Shown here: positions 26,418 through 35,421 of the stretch, one piece after another
Layout: the number at the start of each line of letters is the position of its first letter
How positions within the stretch are numbered: the first letter of the stretch is position 1
NCBI RefSeq assembly: GCF_019285735.1
Contig: NZ_CP079107.1
Span: 2,356,001-2,420,000 of the forward strand
Source of the DNA: Paeniglutamicibacter sp. Y32M11
GTDB taxonomy: Bacteria; Actinomycetota; Actinomycetes; Actinomycetales; Micrococcaceae
Direction of reading: 5' to 3'
DNA: 64,000 bases
Notes under the pieces: model-generated
What the model saw: the letters and a program-made list of their open reading frames with translations, nothing else
Database searches by the model: none
What the model was told of the DNA's origin: nothing
Translations under genes and position numbers: made by a program

Positions 26418-27445
26418 TTGAGCTCACCTTCAGACTTCAGTCGACGCCCCAGCAGGCGTGATCCCATGTTCTCCACGCTCAGCGTGCCTTCCAAAACCAT
26501 GACCACTGCCTCGGTAATGGGTACTTCTACATTGTGGCGAGTTGCCAGATCCAATACTGCCCGACCGGACTTAATACCCTCCGCGGTCTGCGACATCCGA
26601 TCGTTGACCTCATCAAGATACAACCCTTGACCCAGCAGCCTGCCCGCGGTGTTGTTGCGCGAGAGTGAAGACGAGCACGTGGCCACCAGATCTCCCAATC
26701 CAGCCAACCCGGAGAGCGTTTCGTAACTGCCGCCCAGTGCCAGGGCCAAGCGCGTCGTCTCAGCGAGGCCACGGGTGATGATCGAGGACTTGGTGTTGTC
26801 CCCCATACCCATGCCATCACAAATCCCGACGGCCAAGGCAATCACGTTTTTAGCAATTCCACCGATTTCAACGCCAATGACGTCGGTATTGGTATACGGG
26901 CGGAAATAGTCTGTTGAGCACATTGCGGCTATCCAGCTGGCCGTCTCAAGTTCGCGGCAGGCGACCACAGACGCGGTGGGCTGCTTGCGCGCGATTTCCA
27001 TGGCCAGGTTGGGCCCTGACAACACCGCGATACGCTCTTCGGGCATATTGGTAACCTCGGCGATCACCTCGCTCATGCGCAAATCCGTGCCGCGTTCCAG
27101 GCCCTTCATAAGGGACATCAATACCGCTGTGGGTTCCAATGAATCTTTGAAGCCAAGCAACTGCTCGCGAAGACTTTGTGCCGGTACCGCAAGCACCACT
27201 AAATCGGCACCAGCAAGTACTTCTGAGGTGTCCGAGGATGAGGTGATGTTGGCGGGCAGCATCGTCTCCCTGAGGTAGCGCGTGTTGGTGTGACGGGTGT
27301 TAATCTCAATCGCAACTTCGTTGCGCCTCGCCCACACCATCACCTCGGTGCCGCTTTCGGCTCCGGCGTCAGCCAAAACCTTGGCAAAGGTAGTTCCCCA
27401 GCTGCCTGCGCCCATCACGGCGATTTTCCTTGGAGCGGGTCTCAT
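26414..27445 (-). CDS. gpsA: NAD(P)H-dependent glycerol-3-phosphate dehydrogenase
   Basis: GpsA reduces dihydroxyacetone phosphate to sn-glycerol 3-phosphate, the backbone for phospholipids and also the precursor of CDP-glycerol used in region 1. The protein has the dinucleotide loop AVMGAGSWGTTFAKVLADAG, LLGFKDS, SGPNLAMEIA, the catalytic-lysine region IAKNVIALAVGICDG and LAGLGDLVATCSS. It has 343 residues. The start overlaps the plsC stop by four bases, and its own stop overlaps the ddl ATG, so translation of the three is coupled. Confidence 0.95.
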   Translation of the reverse strand: MRPAPRKIAVMGAGSWGTTFAKVLADAGAESGTEVMVWARRNEVAIEINTRHTNTRYLRETMLPANITSSSDTSEVLAGADLVVLAVPAQSLREQLLGFKDSLEPTAVLMSLMKGLERGTDLRMSEVIAEVTNMPEERIAVLSGPNLAMEIARKQPTASVVACRELETASWIAAMCSTDYFRPYTNTDVIGVEIGGIAKNVIALAVGICDGMGMGDNTKSSIITRGLAETTRLALALGGSYETLSGLAGLGDLVATCSSSLSRNNTAGRLLGQGLYLDEVNDRMSQTAEGIKSGRAVLDLATRHNVEVPITEAVVMVLEGTLSVENMGSRLLGRRLKSEGELN

Positions 27446-28215
27446 AATTCTTCCTTTTTCGTTTGGTTCGGCGTCGAACCCTTCTCGAAATCACGACCGT
27501 TGACTGCTTGGCCGTGCGCTGCCGGATCCCACAGTTTCTCGGGAGCGGTTTCCCCCCGTAGAACCGCAAGGTCCTTGGTGATAGCGCGCATGATTCGATC
27601 CGTCGCTTCGTTGAGCACGGTTCGCGTTAACGGGAGATCTCGTAGATCATCTAGATCCACCGCATCTCCAGCGACCACCGTGACACGCCTGCGCGGAAAG
27701 AGCTTGATTCCCTTCGCATAACGCGGGAAGAGCTCTTGGGCTCCCCAATGGGCCATGGGAATCACCGGGGCCCCGGTCTGTAGGGCAAGTCGAGCCGCAC
27801 CAGTGTGTCCACGCATGGGCCACAGATCTGGGTCCCGGGTCAGTGTTCCCTCGGGATATATGACAATGACGCCGTTGGCGTCTATCACTTCCCGGGCAGC
27901 ATTAAGCGATTGGGACGCGCCGCCGGACCTTCGAGCCACCGGAATTTGCCTGGTCTTGCGCAATATCTCTCCAAGGACAGGCACCTTAAACAAGGATTCC
28001 TTGGCTAGGTAATGCGGATACCGCTTGCTGCTGTAGATCGCATGGCCAACCACAAGGGGATCTATCTCGGTCACATGATTAGGACACAAGATGAAGCCAC
28101 CATGTGGCAGTTTGTCGAAGTCACGCCACGTTCGGCCAATCATAAGATTCATGAGTGGCCGAACGATTCCAGCAGCTATAGCAAACGCGGTTTTTGTCCC
28201 GCGAGATTCTTTCAT
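27442..28215 (-). CDS. 1-acyl-sn-glycerol-3-phosphate acyltransferase (PlsC family)
   Basis: This 257-residue membrane-associated acyltransferase carries the PlsC motifs: NHVTEIDPL (HX4D catalytic pair), the FKVPVLGEILRK segment, YPEGTLTRDPDLWP (EGT) and GAPVIPMAHWG. It would acylate lysophosphatidic acid to phosphatidic acid. It sits directly before gpsA, which supplies glycerol 3-phosphate, so the operon links phospholipid and wall precursor supply. The ATG is 19 bases after the murA stop; no strong ribosome site is seen. Confidence 0.9.
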   Translation of the reverse strand: MKESRGTKTAFAIAAGIVRPLMNLMIGRTWRDFDKLPHGGFILCPNHVTEIDPLVVGHAIYSSKRYPHYLAKESLFKVPVLGEILRKTRQIPVARRSGGASQSLNAAREVIDANGVIVIYPEGTLTRDPDLWPMRGHTGAARLALQTGAPVIPMAHWGAQELFPRYAKGIKLFPRRRVTVVAGDAVDLDDLRDLPLTRTVLNEATDRIMRAITKDLAVLRGETAPEKLWDPAAHGQAVNGRDFEKGSTPNQTKKEEL

Positions 28216-28234
28216 GCAAGCAACACTATGCGGA

Positions 28235-29563
28235 TCAGGCGATTTCGTTCATCTCGACGCGCGCACCCAAGTCAGTGAGCTTGTCCATGAACTTTTCGTA
28301 GCCCCGGTTGATGAGCTCAATGCCGGTGACGTGGCTGGTGCCTTCGGCCGCCAAGGCCGCGATCAAGTGTGAGAAGCCGCCACGCAGATCAGGAATGTCA
28401 ATATCGGCTCCGACCAATGGGGTGGGACCGGAGATCACAGCTGAATGCTGGAAGTTTCGCTGACCGAAGCGGCAAGGAATGGCACCAAGGCATTCGCTGT
28501 GTAGCTGAACCTTTGCTCCCATTTCCACGAGGGCGTTGGTGAAGCCGAAACGGTTCTCATAAACGGTCTCGTGGATGATCGAGACACCCTTGGCCTGAGT
28601 CAAAGCAACGACGAGTGGCTGCTGCCAATCGGTCATGAACCCGGGATGGACATCCGTTTCCAAAATCAAGGGACGTAGTTCCCCACCGGGGTGGAAGAAG
28701 CGAATTCCTTCGTCAGTGACCTGGAATTCCCCACCGATTTGGCGGTACGTGTGGAGGAAGGCGGTGAGGTCTCGCTGCGAGGCGCCCTCTACAAAAATGT
28801 CGCCCTTGGTGACCAAAGCCGCTGAAGCCCAAGATGCTGACTCATTGCGATCCGGCAGCGCCTTGTGGTTATAGCCGCTGAGGCTCTCGACGCCAATGAT
28901 GCGAATAATCCGGTCACGGCCGACAGTGATGATCGCTCCCATTTTCTGCAGAAGTGAAATCAGGTCAAGGATCTCGGGTTCGATCGCTGCATTCTCAACC
29001 TCGGTGGTGCCCTTGGCACGCACTGCGGTCAGCAGGACCTGTTCGGTGGCTCCGACGCTGGGGTATGGCAGGCTGATCTTCGCGCCGGTGAGACCGTGAG
29101 GTGCGCGAATGCTGGTGCCCAGGGGGCCAGCCTTGTCGATAACAGCGCCGAAGTGCCGCAGGACATCAAGGTGGAAGTCGATCGGACGATCGCCGATCTT
29201 GCATCCGCCAAGATTGGGAATCAACGCTTCGCCAAGGCTGTGGAGCAAGGGTCCACAGAAAAGAATCGGGATGCGAGAGTCACCGGCGTGGGTGTCAATC
29301 TCGTTGGTCGTGGCGGTCTTGGTGCCACTGGGATCCATGGTCAGATCCCCGGTAACTTCGTCCTTGGTGACGGTGACGCCATGGATCTTGAGCAGGCTAG
29401 TGACAACGGCCACGTCCTTGATTTCCGGGACATTGCGCAATACAGAGGGTGAATCGCCCAAAAGAGCCGCAACCATGGCCTTGGGGACCAGGTTCTTGGC
29501 ACCCCTGACGGTCACTTTTCCCTTGAGTGGCACGCCGCCGTGAATCGTTAGGACTTTCGCCAT
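28235..29563 (-). CDS. murA: UDP-N-acetylglucosamine 1-carboxyvinyltransferase
   Basis: MurA moves enolpyruvate from PEP to UDP-GlcNAc, the first committed step of peptidoglycan synthesis. The protein starts VLTIHGGVPLKGKVTVRGAKN and has the active-site loop GGCKIGDRPIDFH. The catalytic cysteine is kept (mycobacteria have Asp there), so the enzyme is expected to be of the fosfomycin-sensitive type. ATG at 29563 gives 442 residues; an upstream frame to 29626 adds no recognisable sequence. GGTGAGG lies eleven bases before the ATG. It heads the murA-plsC-gpsA-ddl operon. Confidence 0.94.
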   Translation of the reverse strand: MAKVLTIHGGVPLKGKVTVRGAKNLVPKAMVAALLGDSPSVLRNVPEIKDVAVVTSLLKIHGVTVTKDEVTGDLTMDPSGTKTATTNEIDTHAGDSRIPILFCGPLLHSLGEALIPNLGGCKIGDRPIDFHLDVLRHFGAVIDKAGPLGTSIRAPHGLTGAKISLPYPSVGATEQVLLTAVRAKGTTEVENAAIEPEILDLISLLQKMGAIITVGRDRIIRIIGVESLSGYNHKALPDRNESASWASAALVTKGDIFVEGASQRDLTAFLHTYRQIGGEFQVTDEGIRFFHPGGELRPLILETDVHPGFMTDWQQPLVVALTQAKGVSIIHETVYENRFGFTNALVEMGAKVQLHSECLGAIPCRFGQRNFQHSAVISGPTPLVGADIDIPDLRGGFSHLIAALAAEGTSHVTGIELINRGYEKFMDKLTDLGARVEMNEIA

Positions 29564-29624
29564 GAACTTGAGAACCTCACCAAAATTGTTAGGCCTTCGA
29601 AACCGAAGGAAAGACTTAGCAAGC

Positions 29625-29655
29625 ATACAGCCCCCGGCATTGCCGGGGGCTGTAT
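29625..29655 (-). terminator. Terminator-like hairpin between leuD and murA
   Basis: A nearly perfect palindrome, 15 bases per arm with a GC-rich core, lies between the leuD stop and the murA start. No clear T-run follows on either strand. Confidence 0.6.
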
Positions 29656-29771
29656 GGCTGGTGTAACGCTGGTCGCGCCGCGATGGTAATCCGTTTCGGT
29701 TTACCTAGGATTCCGGGGCTAGAGAACCACTATGGGCCAAACCAGACCCCAGTTACGCGGTGAGCCGAAGG

Positions 29772-30374
29772 CTAGGAAAAGCGCGCCGGAAGAGTGGTCG
29801 GCTTAAATGCTGGCCGTTCATTCTCAAACGCCGTCACTTCTTCTTCGTGCTGAAGGGTCAGACCAATGTCATCAAGGCCTTCCATCAGGCGCCACCGCGT
29901 GTAGTCGTCGATTTCGAATGGGGCAATGATCGAACCACAGGTGACGGTGCGTGCAGCAAGGTCAACCGTCACCTCGGTGCCCGGGTGGTTCTCAATTTCC
30001 TTCCAGATCAGCTCAATATCGCTCTGAGCGACCTGGGCTGCTACGAGGCCCTGTTTGCCCGAGTTGCCTCGAAAAATATCGGCAAACCGCGAGGAAAGAA
30101 CTGCCTTAAAACCATAGTCCTTTAGCGCCCACACGGCGTGTTCGCGCGAGGACCCCGTGCCAAAATCCGGACCTGCGACCAGCACAGATCCCTGGGAAAA
30201 GGGCTCCTGGTTCAGGATGAATGACGAATCCTTGCGCCAGCCAGCGAAGAGCGCGTCCTCGAATCCCGTGCGTGTGATGCGCTTGAGGTAAACGGCGGGG
30301 ATAATTTGGTCAGTATCCACATTGCTTTGACGCAGTGGAACACCAATACCTGTGTGAGTAGTAATTTTCTCCAT
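29772..30374 (-). CDS. leuD: 3-isopropylmalate dehydratase small subunit
   Basis: LeuD forms the swivel subunit of isopropylmalate isomerase in leucine synthesis. The 200-residue protein has [35 protein letters not shown] and [14 protein letters not shown], all LeuD hallmarks. The ATG has AAGGA five bases upstream, and the gene lies nine bases after leuC. It is cotranscribed with leuC and presumably shares its control by the divergent IclR-type regulator. Confidence 0.95.
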   Translation of the reverse strand: MEKITTHTGIGVPLRQSNVDTDQIIPAVYLKRITRTGFEDALFAGWRKDSSFILNQEPFSQGSVLVAGPDFGTGSSREHAVWALKDYGFKAVLSSRFADIFRGNSGKQGLVAAQVAQSDIELIWKEIENHPGTEVTVDLAARTVTCGSIIAPFEIDDYTRWRLMEGLDDIGLTLQHEEEVTAFENERPAFKPTTLPARFS

Positions 30375-30383
30375 GATAATTCC

Positions 30384-31841
30384 TTAGGCTACTTTCGCGT
30401 CGGAGGAAGAGTCGACAAGGTCTGACGGCGAAGAAAGGGTTCCGCGGATCGCCGTGGCCGCGGCAACCTGCGGTGAAACCAAGTGGGTCCGGCCGCCCTT
30501 TCCTTGACGACCTTCAAAGTTGCGGTTTGAGGTGGATGCGCAGCGCTCCCCCTCTGCTAATTGGTCCGGATTCATGCCCAAGCACATGGAGCAGCCAGCG
30601 AATCTCCATTCGGCTCCAAATTCGAGGAAGATCTTATCTAGGCCCTCGGCTTCGGCTTCCAGCCTGACTCGTGCCGAGCCCGGGACAACCATCATGCGGA
30701 TATTGGGGTCCTTGACCTGCCCCTGGACGATTGCTGCAGCAGCGCGCAGGTCTTCCATGCGGCTGTTGGTACAGGAGCCGAGGAACACCGTGTCAACACG
30801 GATCTCCTTCATCGGAGTCCCCGCCTTCAGATCCATGTACGTCAGTGCACGTTCGCAGGCCGCCCGGGCGTTTTCGTCGTCGAAATCCTCGGGTGCCGGA
30901 ACAACACCTGAGAGGGAAATGCCCTGGCCCGGGTTGGTGCCCCACGTCACGAAGGGCTCCAGATCGTCGGCGTCGAGGAATACCTCGGCATCGAAGGTTG
31001 CACCGTCGTCGGTTGCAAGCGTGTCCCATTCGGCAACAGCGGCATCCCAGTCCGCACCCTGCGGTGCGTGCGGGCGACCATTGATGTATTCGTACGTGGT
31101 GGCGTCGGGGGCGATCATCCCGGCACGTGCACCTGCCTCGATGGACATATTGCAGATGGTCATGCGAGCATCCATGGATAGCGAGCGAATCGCGGAGCCG
31201 CGGTATTCGAGCACATAACCCTGACCGCCGCCGGTTCCAATCTTGGCAATCACAGCGAGGATGATGTCCTTGGCGCTGACGCCCGGCTTCAAGGTGCCTT
31301 CAACGTTGATGGCCATGGTCTTGAATGGCTTCAAGGAGAGCGACTGGGTGGCCATCACATGTTCGACCTCTGAGGTGCCGATACCAAATGCCAAGGCGCC
31401 AAACGCACCGTGGGTCGAGGTGTGGGAGTCTCCGCATACGACGGTCATGCCCGGCTGAGTCAAACCCAGCTGCGGACCAACCACGTGCACAATGCCTTGT
31501 TCCTTATCGCCCAGCGAGTGCAGGCGCACACCGAACTCCGCGCAGTTCTTGCGCAAGGTTTCGATCTGAGTCCGGCTGGTGAGATCGGCAATGGGCTTGT
31601 CGATATCCAGCGTGGGAGTGTTGTGGTCCTCGGTGGCGATGGTGAGGTCCACACGGCGCAACTTGCGACCAGCCAAGCGCAATCCCTCAAAAGCTTGGGG
31701 TGAAGTCACCTCATGGAGCAGGTGCAGATCGATGTAGATCAGGTCGGGCTGACGAGCAGCTCCAACGCCTTCACCCTTGCGCACAACGTGTGCATTCCAA
31801 ACTTTTTCGGCCAGCGTCTGTGCTGCCTGATGTGCGGCCAT
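30384..31841 (-). CDS. leuC: 3-isopropylmalate dehydratase large subunit
   Basis: LeuC is the aconitase-family catalytic subunit that converts 2- to 3-isopropylmalate and holds a 4Fe-4S cluster. Seen motifs include [54 protein letters not shown] and [15 protein letters not shown]; the last two carry the three cluster cysteines. ATG at 31841 (485 residues) has AGGGAG upstream and is preferred to one 48 bases earlier. The promoter region is shared with the divergent regulator and contains two dyad sites and a plausible -35/-10 pair. Confidence 0.95.
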   Translation of the reverse strand: MAAHQAAQTLAEKVWNAHVVRKGEGVGAARQPDLIYIDLHLLHEVTSPQAFEGLRLAGRKLRRVDLTIATEDHNTPTLDIDKPIADLTSRTQIETLRKNCAEFGVRLHSLGDKEQGIVHVVGPQLGLTQPGMTVVCGDSHTSTHGAFGALAFGIGTSEVEHVMATQSLSLKPFKTMAINVEGTLKPGVSAKDIILAVIAKIGTGGGQGYVLEYRGSAIRSLSMDARMTICNMSIEAGARAGMIAPDATTYEYINGRPHAPQGADWDAAVAEWDTLATDDGATFDAEVFLDADDLEPFVTWGTNPGQGISLSGVVPAPEDFDDENARAACERALTYMDLKAGTPMKEIRVDTVFLGSCTNSRMEDLRAAAAIVQGQVKDPNIRMMVVPGSARVRLEAEAEGLDKIFLEFGAEWRFAGCSMCLGMNPDQLAEGERCASTSNRNFEGRQGKGGRTHLVSPQVAAATAIRGTLSSPSDLVDSSSDAKVA

Positions 31842-31871
31842 AACCGACTCCCTTACTTGAAACAAAGTCCT

Positions 31872-31889
31872 ATGAGACAACTGTTTCAT
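31872..31889. promoter_or_regulatory. Imperfect dyad in the leuC-regulator intergenic region
   Basis: This 18-base site (ATGAGACAA/CTGTTTCAT) matches its reverse complement at 14 of 18 positions. It lies downstream of the predicted leuC promoter, where bound protein could block transcription. Confidence 0.4.
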
Positions 31890-31901
31890 CGCAGCCTACG
31901 T

Positions 31902-31930
31902 AATATCCAGTAAGCGGACTTGCATCTCAA
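31902..31930 (-). promoter_or_regulatory. leuC: Candidate leuC promoter
   Basis: On the minus strand TTGAGA (31930-31925) and GATATT (31907-31902) are separated by 17 bases, a sigma-70-type spacing. This is sequence-only evidence. Confidence 0.45.
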
Positions 31931-31940
31931 ATAATGAGAT
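31924..31940. promoter_or_regulatory. Perfect dyad, candidate operator of the IclR-type regulator
   Basis: ATCTCA and TGAGAT form a perfect six-base inverted repeat with a five-base spacer. It covers the predicted -35 of leuC and lies 15 bases before the regulator start, so it could serve leuCD repression and autoregulation. Confidence 0.5.
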
Positions 31941-31954
31941 AGCAATATCATAGT

Positions 31955-32674
31955 ATGGACACATCAAGTGGCGTTGGCGTCATCGACAAAGCGGCCCAGA
32001 TCCTCAATGCGCTTGAGGCCGGCCCCACTTCACTGGCCCAGTTGGTTGCCCTCACCAAAATTTCACGGCCCACGGTCCATCGCTTGGCTCAGGCCTTGGT
32101 TCACCACCGTTTGGTTGGCAAAGACATCCACGGCCGATTCGTCTTGGGTGGTCGCTTGGTTGAGCTCGCCTCGGCAGCCGGCGAAGACCGCCTCATCGCC
32201 GCGGCGGGACCGTTACTGATTCAACTTCGAGATGCCACGGGCGAAAGCACCCAGGTCTTCCGCCGCCAAGGCGACTACCGCGTATGTGTGGCTTCGGCCG
32301 AGCGGCCCGTTGGCTTACGTGACACCATTCCCGTGGGAACTCAACTGTCAATGCGTGCAGGCTCCGCCGCGCAGGTACTCCTTGCCTGGGAGGACCACGA
32401 ACGTTTGCTTGATGGACTGCAGAGTGCCAGATTCACTCCCACGATTCTTGCTGGGGTACGTCGTCGCGGTTGGGCTCAGAGTCTTGGTGAGCGAGAGCCT
32501 GGAGTTGCCTCGGTTTCGGCACCAGTTCGTGGACCGTCGGGACGCGTCATTGCCGCGGTTTCCATGTCTGGCCCTATTGAGCGGTTATCTCGTCAACCCG
32601 GCAGGGCTCACCAAGAGGTTGTTGTCCAGACCGCCAATGCGCTGAGCGAAGCGCTGCGCAAAACAGGAGACTGA
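31955..32674 (+). CDS. IclR family transcriptional regulator of leuCD (LtbR/NdgR-like)
   Basis: The 239-residue protein has an N-terminal winged helix-turn-helix (IDKAAQILNALEAGPTSLAQL through ISRPTVHRLAQALVHH, split by a few residues) and a C-terminal IclR effector domain with RQGDYRVCVASAERP and SAPVRGPSGRVIAAVSMSGP. Divergent IclR genes beside leuCD are known in Actinobacteria: LtbR of Corynebacterium represses leuCD and leuB, and NdgR of Streptomyces acts on leucine genes. That role is inferred here from position and family. No ribosome site is seen before the ATG, so a leaderless message is possible. It is about 100 bases from the convergent thiL stop. Confidence 0.9.
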   Translation: MDTSSGVGVIDKAAQILNALEAGPTSLAQLVALTKISRPTVHRLAQALVHHRLVGKDIHGRFVLGGRLVELASAAGEDRLIAAAGPLLIQLRDATGESTQVFRRQGDYRVCVASAERPVGLRDTIPVGTQLSMRAGSAAQVLLAWEDHERLLDGLQSARFTPTILAGVRRRGWAQSLGEREPGVASVSAPVRGPSGRVIAAVSMSGPIERLSRQPGRAHQEVVVQTANALSEALRKTGD

Positions 32675-32774
32675 ACCAACTCTCGTGGGGACGACTTTGG
32701 CGCCCGTCTATGGGCATTTCTAACCCAATCCCTTGCATCGTATTGCGTCCCCGTGAACACATAAAACCACCAAG

Positions 32775-33794
32775 CTAAGTGGCGAAGTGGTCGTAACCCT
32801 TAGCTACGTCCGGTTTCTTGCCATCAAGATAAATAGCGGGGCCCATGGCCTCGACCTCTATCGCCATTACCCGTCCAATGACACGGAACCCCACGGGCAG
32901 CTGCGTCGATTGAGGGAATGTTGCTAGGAGTCCGTGGTCTTCCCCTCCTCCAAGTACCCAATTCAGCGGGTCTATCTGGAGTCGTTCAGACGCTCTCTTC
33001 AACCGCTCCAGATCTAAAGTCAGCTTCGCGGTGTCCAGATCAAAGGCGACGCCGCTGGCTATGGCCATACGTTGAGCATCCTTCAGCAGACCATCGGAGA
33101 GATCCATCATGGCCGTGGCTCCGGCGCGCGCGGCTGCCGGTCCGGCAGCCAGCGGCGGCCTCGGGCGTCTCTGTACCAGTACCAGGGCGCTTTCTTCCGC
33201 GGTCCACTCCACATACGTTAATGGTGAATCCAGTAGGGCCAAGCCTGCCGCAGCAACTCCCAAAACACCATTAACGGCGACCATATCCCCTGGTTCGGCG
33301 CCGCTTCGAAGCACCGGCTTCTCAGTAGCCAAGTCTCCGGTGACAGCGGCCGTCACCGATAATTCGCCACCTCTCCCCAGGTCTCCCCCGCCGATGGCAC
33401 AGCGAGTAGCTCCCAGTTCTCGGACAGCGGCACTAAAGCCGTCAGCAAAGTCCTCGACCCAAGCGACAGGTGTTGCGGGTGGCAGAGTCAGGGAGATCAC
33501 CGCGGATGAAGCGTGGGCACCCATGGCATTAATATCGGAGAGATTCTGTGCGGCCGACTTCCATCCAATGTCGAAGCCGCTACTGCAGAAGCCGCTGGGC
33601 CAGCACAACCGGAAATCTTGGTTCTCGACCAAGGTGTCGACGCTGATGACAAACTTTCCGCCCGGAGCGGCAATCAATGCAGCATCATCTCCCGGACCCA
33701 GCAACGGGTCGAACGCCTTCAAACGCGGCAAAATCCTCCCCAGCAAACCGCTTTCGCCGAGATTTTCAACGGTCAGCGGTTCAGCTTTGGGCAC
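32775..33794 (-). CDS. thiL: Thiamine-monophosphate kinase
   Basis: ThiL phosphorylates thiamine monophosphate to the diphosphate coenzyme. The protein has GPGDDAALIAAPGGKFVISVD-type residues (GPGDDAAL, then VISVDTLVE), AAQNLSDINAMGA, GGDLGRGGELSVTAAV, MMDLSDGLLKDA and WVLGGGEDHGLLATFP, all ThiL features. I chose GTG at 33794 (339 residues) with GGAG nine bases upstream; ATG at 33836 has a ribosome-like GAGG touching it, which is unfavourable. Either way it overlaps the upstream GTPase gene, implying coupled translation. Thiamine genes are otherwise absent nearby. Confidence 0.92.
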   Translation of the reverse strand: MPKAEPLTVENLGESGLLGRILPRLKAFDPLLGPGDDAALIAAPGGKFVISVDTLVENQDFRLCWPSGFCSSGFDIGWKSAAQNLSDINAMGAHASSAVISLTLPPATPVAWVEDFADGFSAAVRELGATRCAIGGGDLGRGGELSVTAAVTGDLATEKPVLRSGAEPGDMVAVNGVLGVAAAGLALLDSPLTYVEWTAEESALVLVQRRPRPPLAAGPAAARAGATAMMDLSDGLLKDAQRMAIASGVAFDLDTAKLTLDLERLKRASERLQIDPLNWVLGGGEDHGLLATFPQSTQLPVGFRVIGRVMAIEVEAMGPAIYLDGKKPDVAKGYDHFAT

Positions 33795-35421
33795 GTTGTA
33801 AGGCTCCAATAAAGTTGTTGTGTCGGGTGATTTCATCCTCGACCGGCTTGACCACCGAGGCTCCAGCAACCACGCTGATCGCGCTCTGAAGGACTTTTCT
33901 GGCCTTTCGGGCTCTGGCCGCAGCCCCGATCCGCGCCACCAATGAGGTAGCCAGGCCCAAGACGATGCCCAAGAGAATTCCAATGCCGAGCATCAAGGTG
34001 GGAACCGGGAAGCCTTCAACCTTCGGCGCGGCAGGCACAGTGAATTGAAGATATTGCGCGCCAAACAAGGCACCAAGCCACAATGCCCCAGCTAATGCCG
34101 TGGCTAGAGAAATCCACTGAACGACCGAGATGATCGGCCACCACCAGGCGCCTCGGGTCGCACCAATATTGGTATTGGCGATGGCTTGGTCAAGTTCGTC
34201 TGGGAGGTTCTCGCGTCCCGCTCGTGCAGCACGGCGGATAGATCCCTGCCAAGCCTCGGGTGCACCAGAACTCGCCCCATCGGCAAAGCGTCGGACCGCA
34301 GAATCGGCTTGCGCCTTCTGAGCTGCACCCGCGGCCGGCAACGACGTCCGGTTCAACGTGGGGTTCACCTCAGCACTTTTGAGATTAAGTCGGCGAAGCG
34401 GATCCGGACGCATTTTTGCCAACCAACGCGTCAGTGGCCATCCGGTGCGCTTATGGGCATCTAACCGATAGGAAGTTCGTACGGCGTTGACCACCGTCTC
34501 AACACCCGAAGCCGCAGCCAACTCTCCGGTCAGTGTCCGCTTGGCAGCCTCGGCCGGGAGTTTGAGCACTTGCAGTGGCGCACCATCCACCATTTTTGCC
34601 GCAACTATGGCCACGTCGGCACTCAGGCGGTTGGTAACGGCGGCGCGTTCGGTCACGACCTTGGCGATCTCCTGCCGCAAGGCATCAACGCCTTCACCCG
34701 TGAGGGCAGAAACACCTAAAATCCGTGGAGCGGATAACCCATCGGAAACAAGAATCGACCGCAGGGAATCCACGACTGGTCCCCGTTCGGTTTCCCGGAG
34801 TTTATCGATTTGGTTCAGAACCACCAAGGTCACCGAGCCGTGTGTGGCTAGGGGCCTGATGAAGTCATGGTGTACGGCAGCGTCAGCATACTTTTGTGGG
34901 TCAAGAACCCAAATCAATACGTCAACTTGTCCCGCAAGCTTCGTGGCTATTTCTCGGTTGGCCGCCACTGTCGAGTCAAAATCCGGAAGATCGAGCAGGA
35001 TCAGCCCGTTAACGTCTTTTTCGGCCCCAAAGATACCCCTTTTATCCAGCCGCAAGGGTGACTGCACGATGTGGCGTTGCTGCACGCCTAGCCAATCAAG
35101 CAAGGGATCAGACCCCGCTTGTCCCCAGATCCCGGCCAAGGGCTGGCTGGTGGTGGGGCGCGTGGCAGCGGCCTTGGCGAGGTCTTGACCTACCACGGCG
35201 TTGAAAAGGGTAGATTTTCCACTGCCGGTTGCCCCGAAAAAGCCCACGACCGTGTGTTCTGCAGAAAGAGTCCGACGCGTTGAAGCCAATTCGAGGACTC
35301 GCCAAGAAGCCGAACTAACCTCTTCGCCTAGTCGCTCCGCCCCCAGTTCGGTGGCTTCCTTCAGAGCTTCAAGACGCCGTTCCAATGGGCTGTCGGCGCT
35401 GGTTTGTCGACGGCGGCTCAT
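33781..35421 (-). CDS. Membrane-associated dynamin-like GTPase, second of a pair (YfjP-like)
   Basis: The protein has a GTPase domain near the N-terminus: P-loop GATGSGKSTLFN near residue 65, a switch threonine in RPTTSQ, LLDLPDFDST (G3) and VVLNQIDKLR (G4 with NQID). Two hydrophobic segments lie near residues 430 and 475, giving a membrane anchor. At 546 residues it resembles the YfjP/dynamin-like GTPases of Actinobacteria, of which some pairs (DynA/DynB in Streptomyces) help shape septa. That function is only suggested by pairing. The ATG at 35421 overlaps the first GTPase's stop by four bases, and thiL overlaps its 3' end. Confidence 0.78.
   Translation of the reverse strand: MSRRRQTSADSPLERRLEALKEATELGAERLGEEVSSASWRVLELASTRRTLSAEHTVVGFFGATGSGKSTLFNAVVGQDLAKAAATRPTTSQPLAGIWGQAGSDPLLDWLGVQQRHIVQSPLRLDKRGIFGAEKDVNGLILLDLPDFDSTVAANREIATKLAGQVDVLIWVLDPQKYADAAVHHDFIRPLATHGSVTLVVLNQIDKLRETERGPVVDSLRSILVSDGLSAPRILGVSALTGEGVDALRQEIAKVVTERAAVTNRLSADVAIVAAKMVDGAPLQVLKLPAEAAKRTLTGELAAASGVETVVNAVRTSYRLDAHKRTGWPLTRWLAKMRPDPLRRLNLKSAEVNPTLNRTSLPAAGAAQKAQADSAVRRFADGASSGAPEAWQGSIRRAARAGRENLPDELDQAIANTNIGATRGAWWWPIISVVQWISLATALAGALWLGALFGAQYLQFTVPAAPKVEGFPVPTLMLGIGILLGIVLGLATSLVARIGAAARARKARKVLQSAISVVAGASVVKPVEDEITRHNNFIGALQRAQS

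Noticed and set aside
32690-32755. A terminator between the IclR regulator and thiL
   Set aside because: The only pairing found is GGGGACG with CGTCCCC across about 50 bases, too loose to call.
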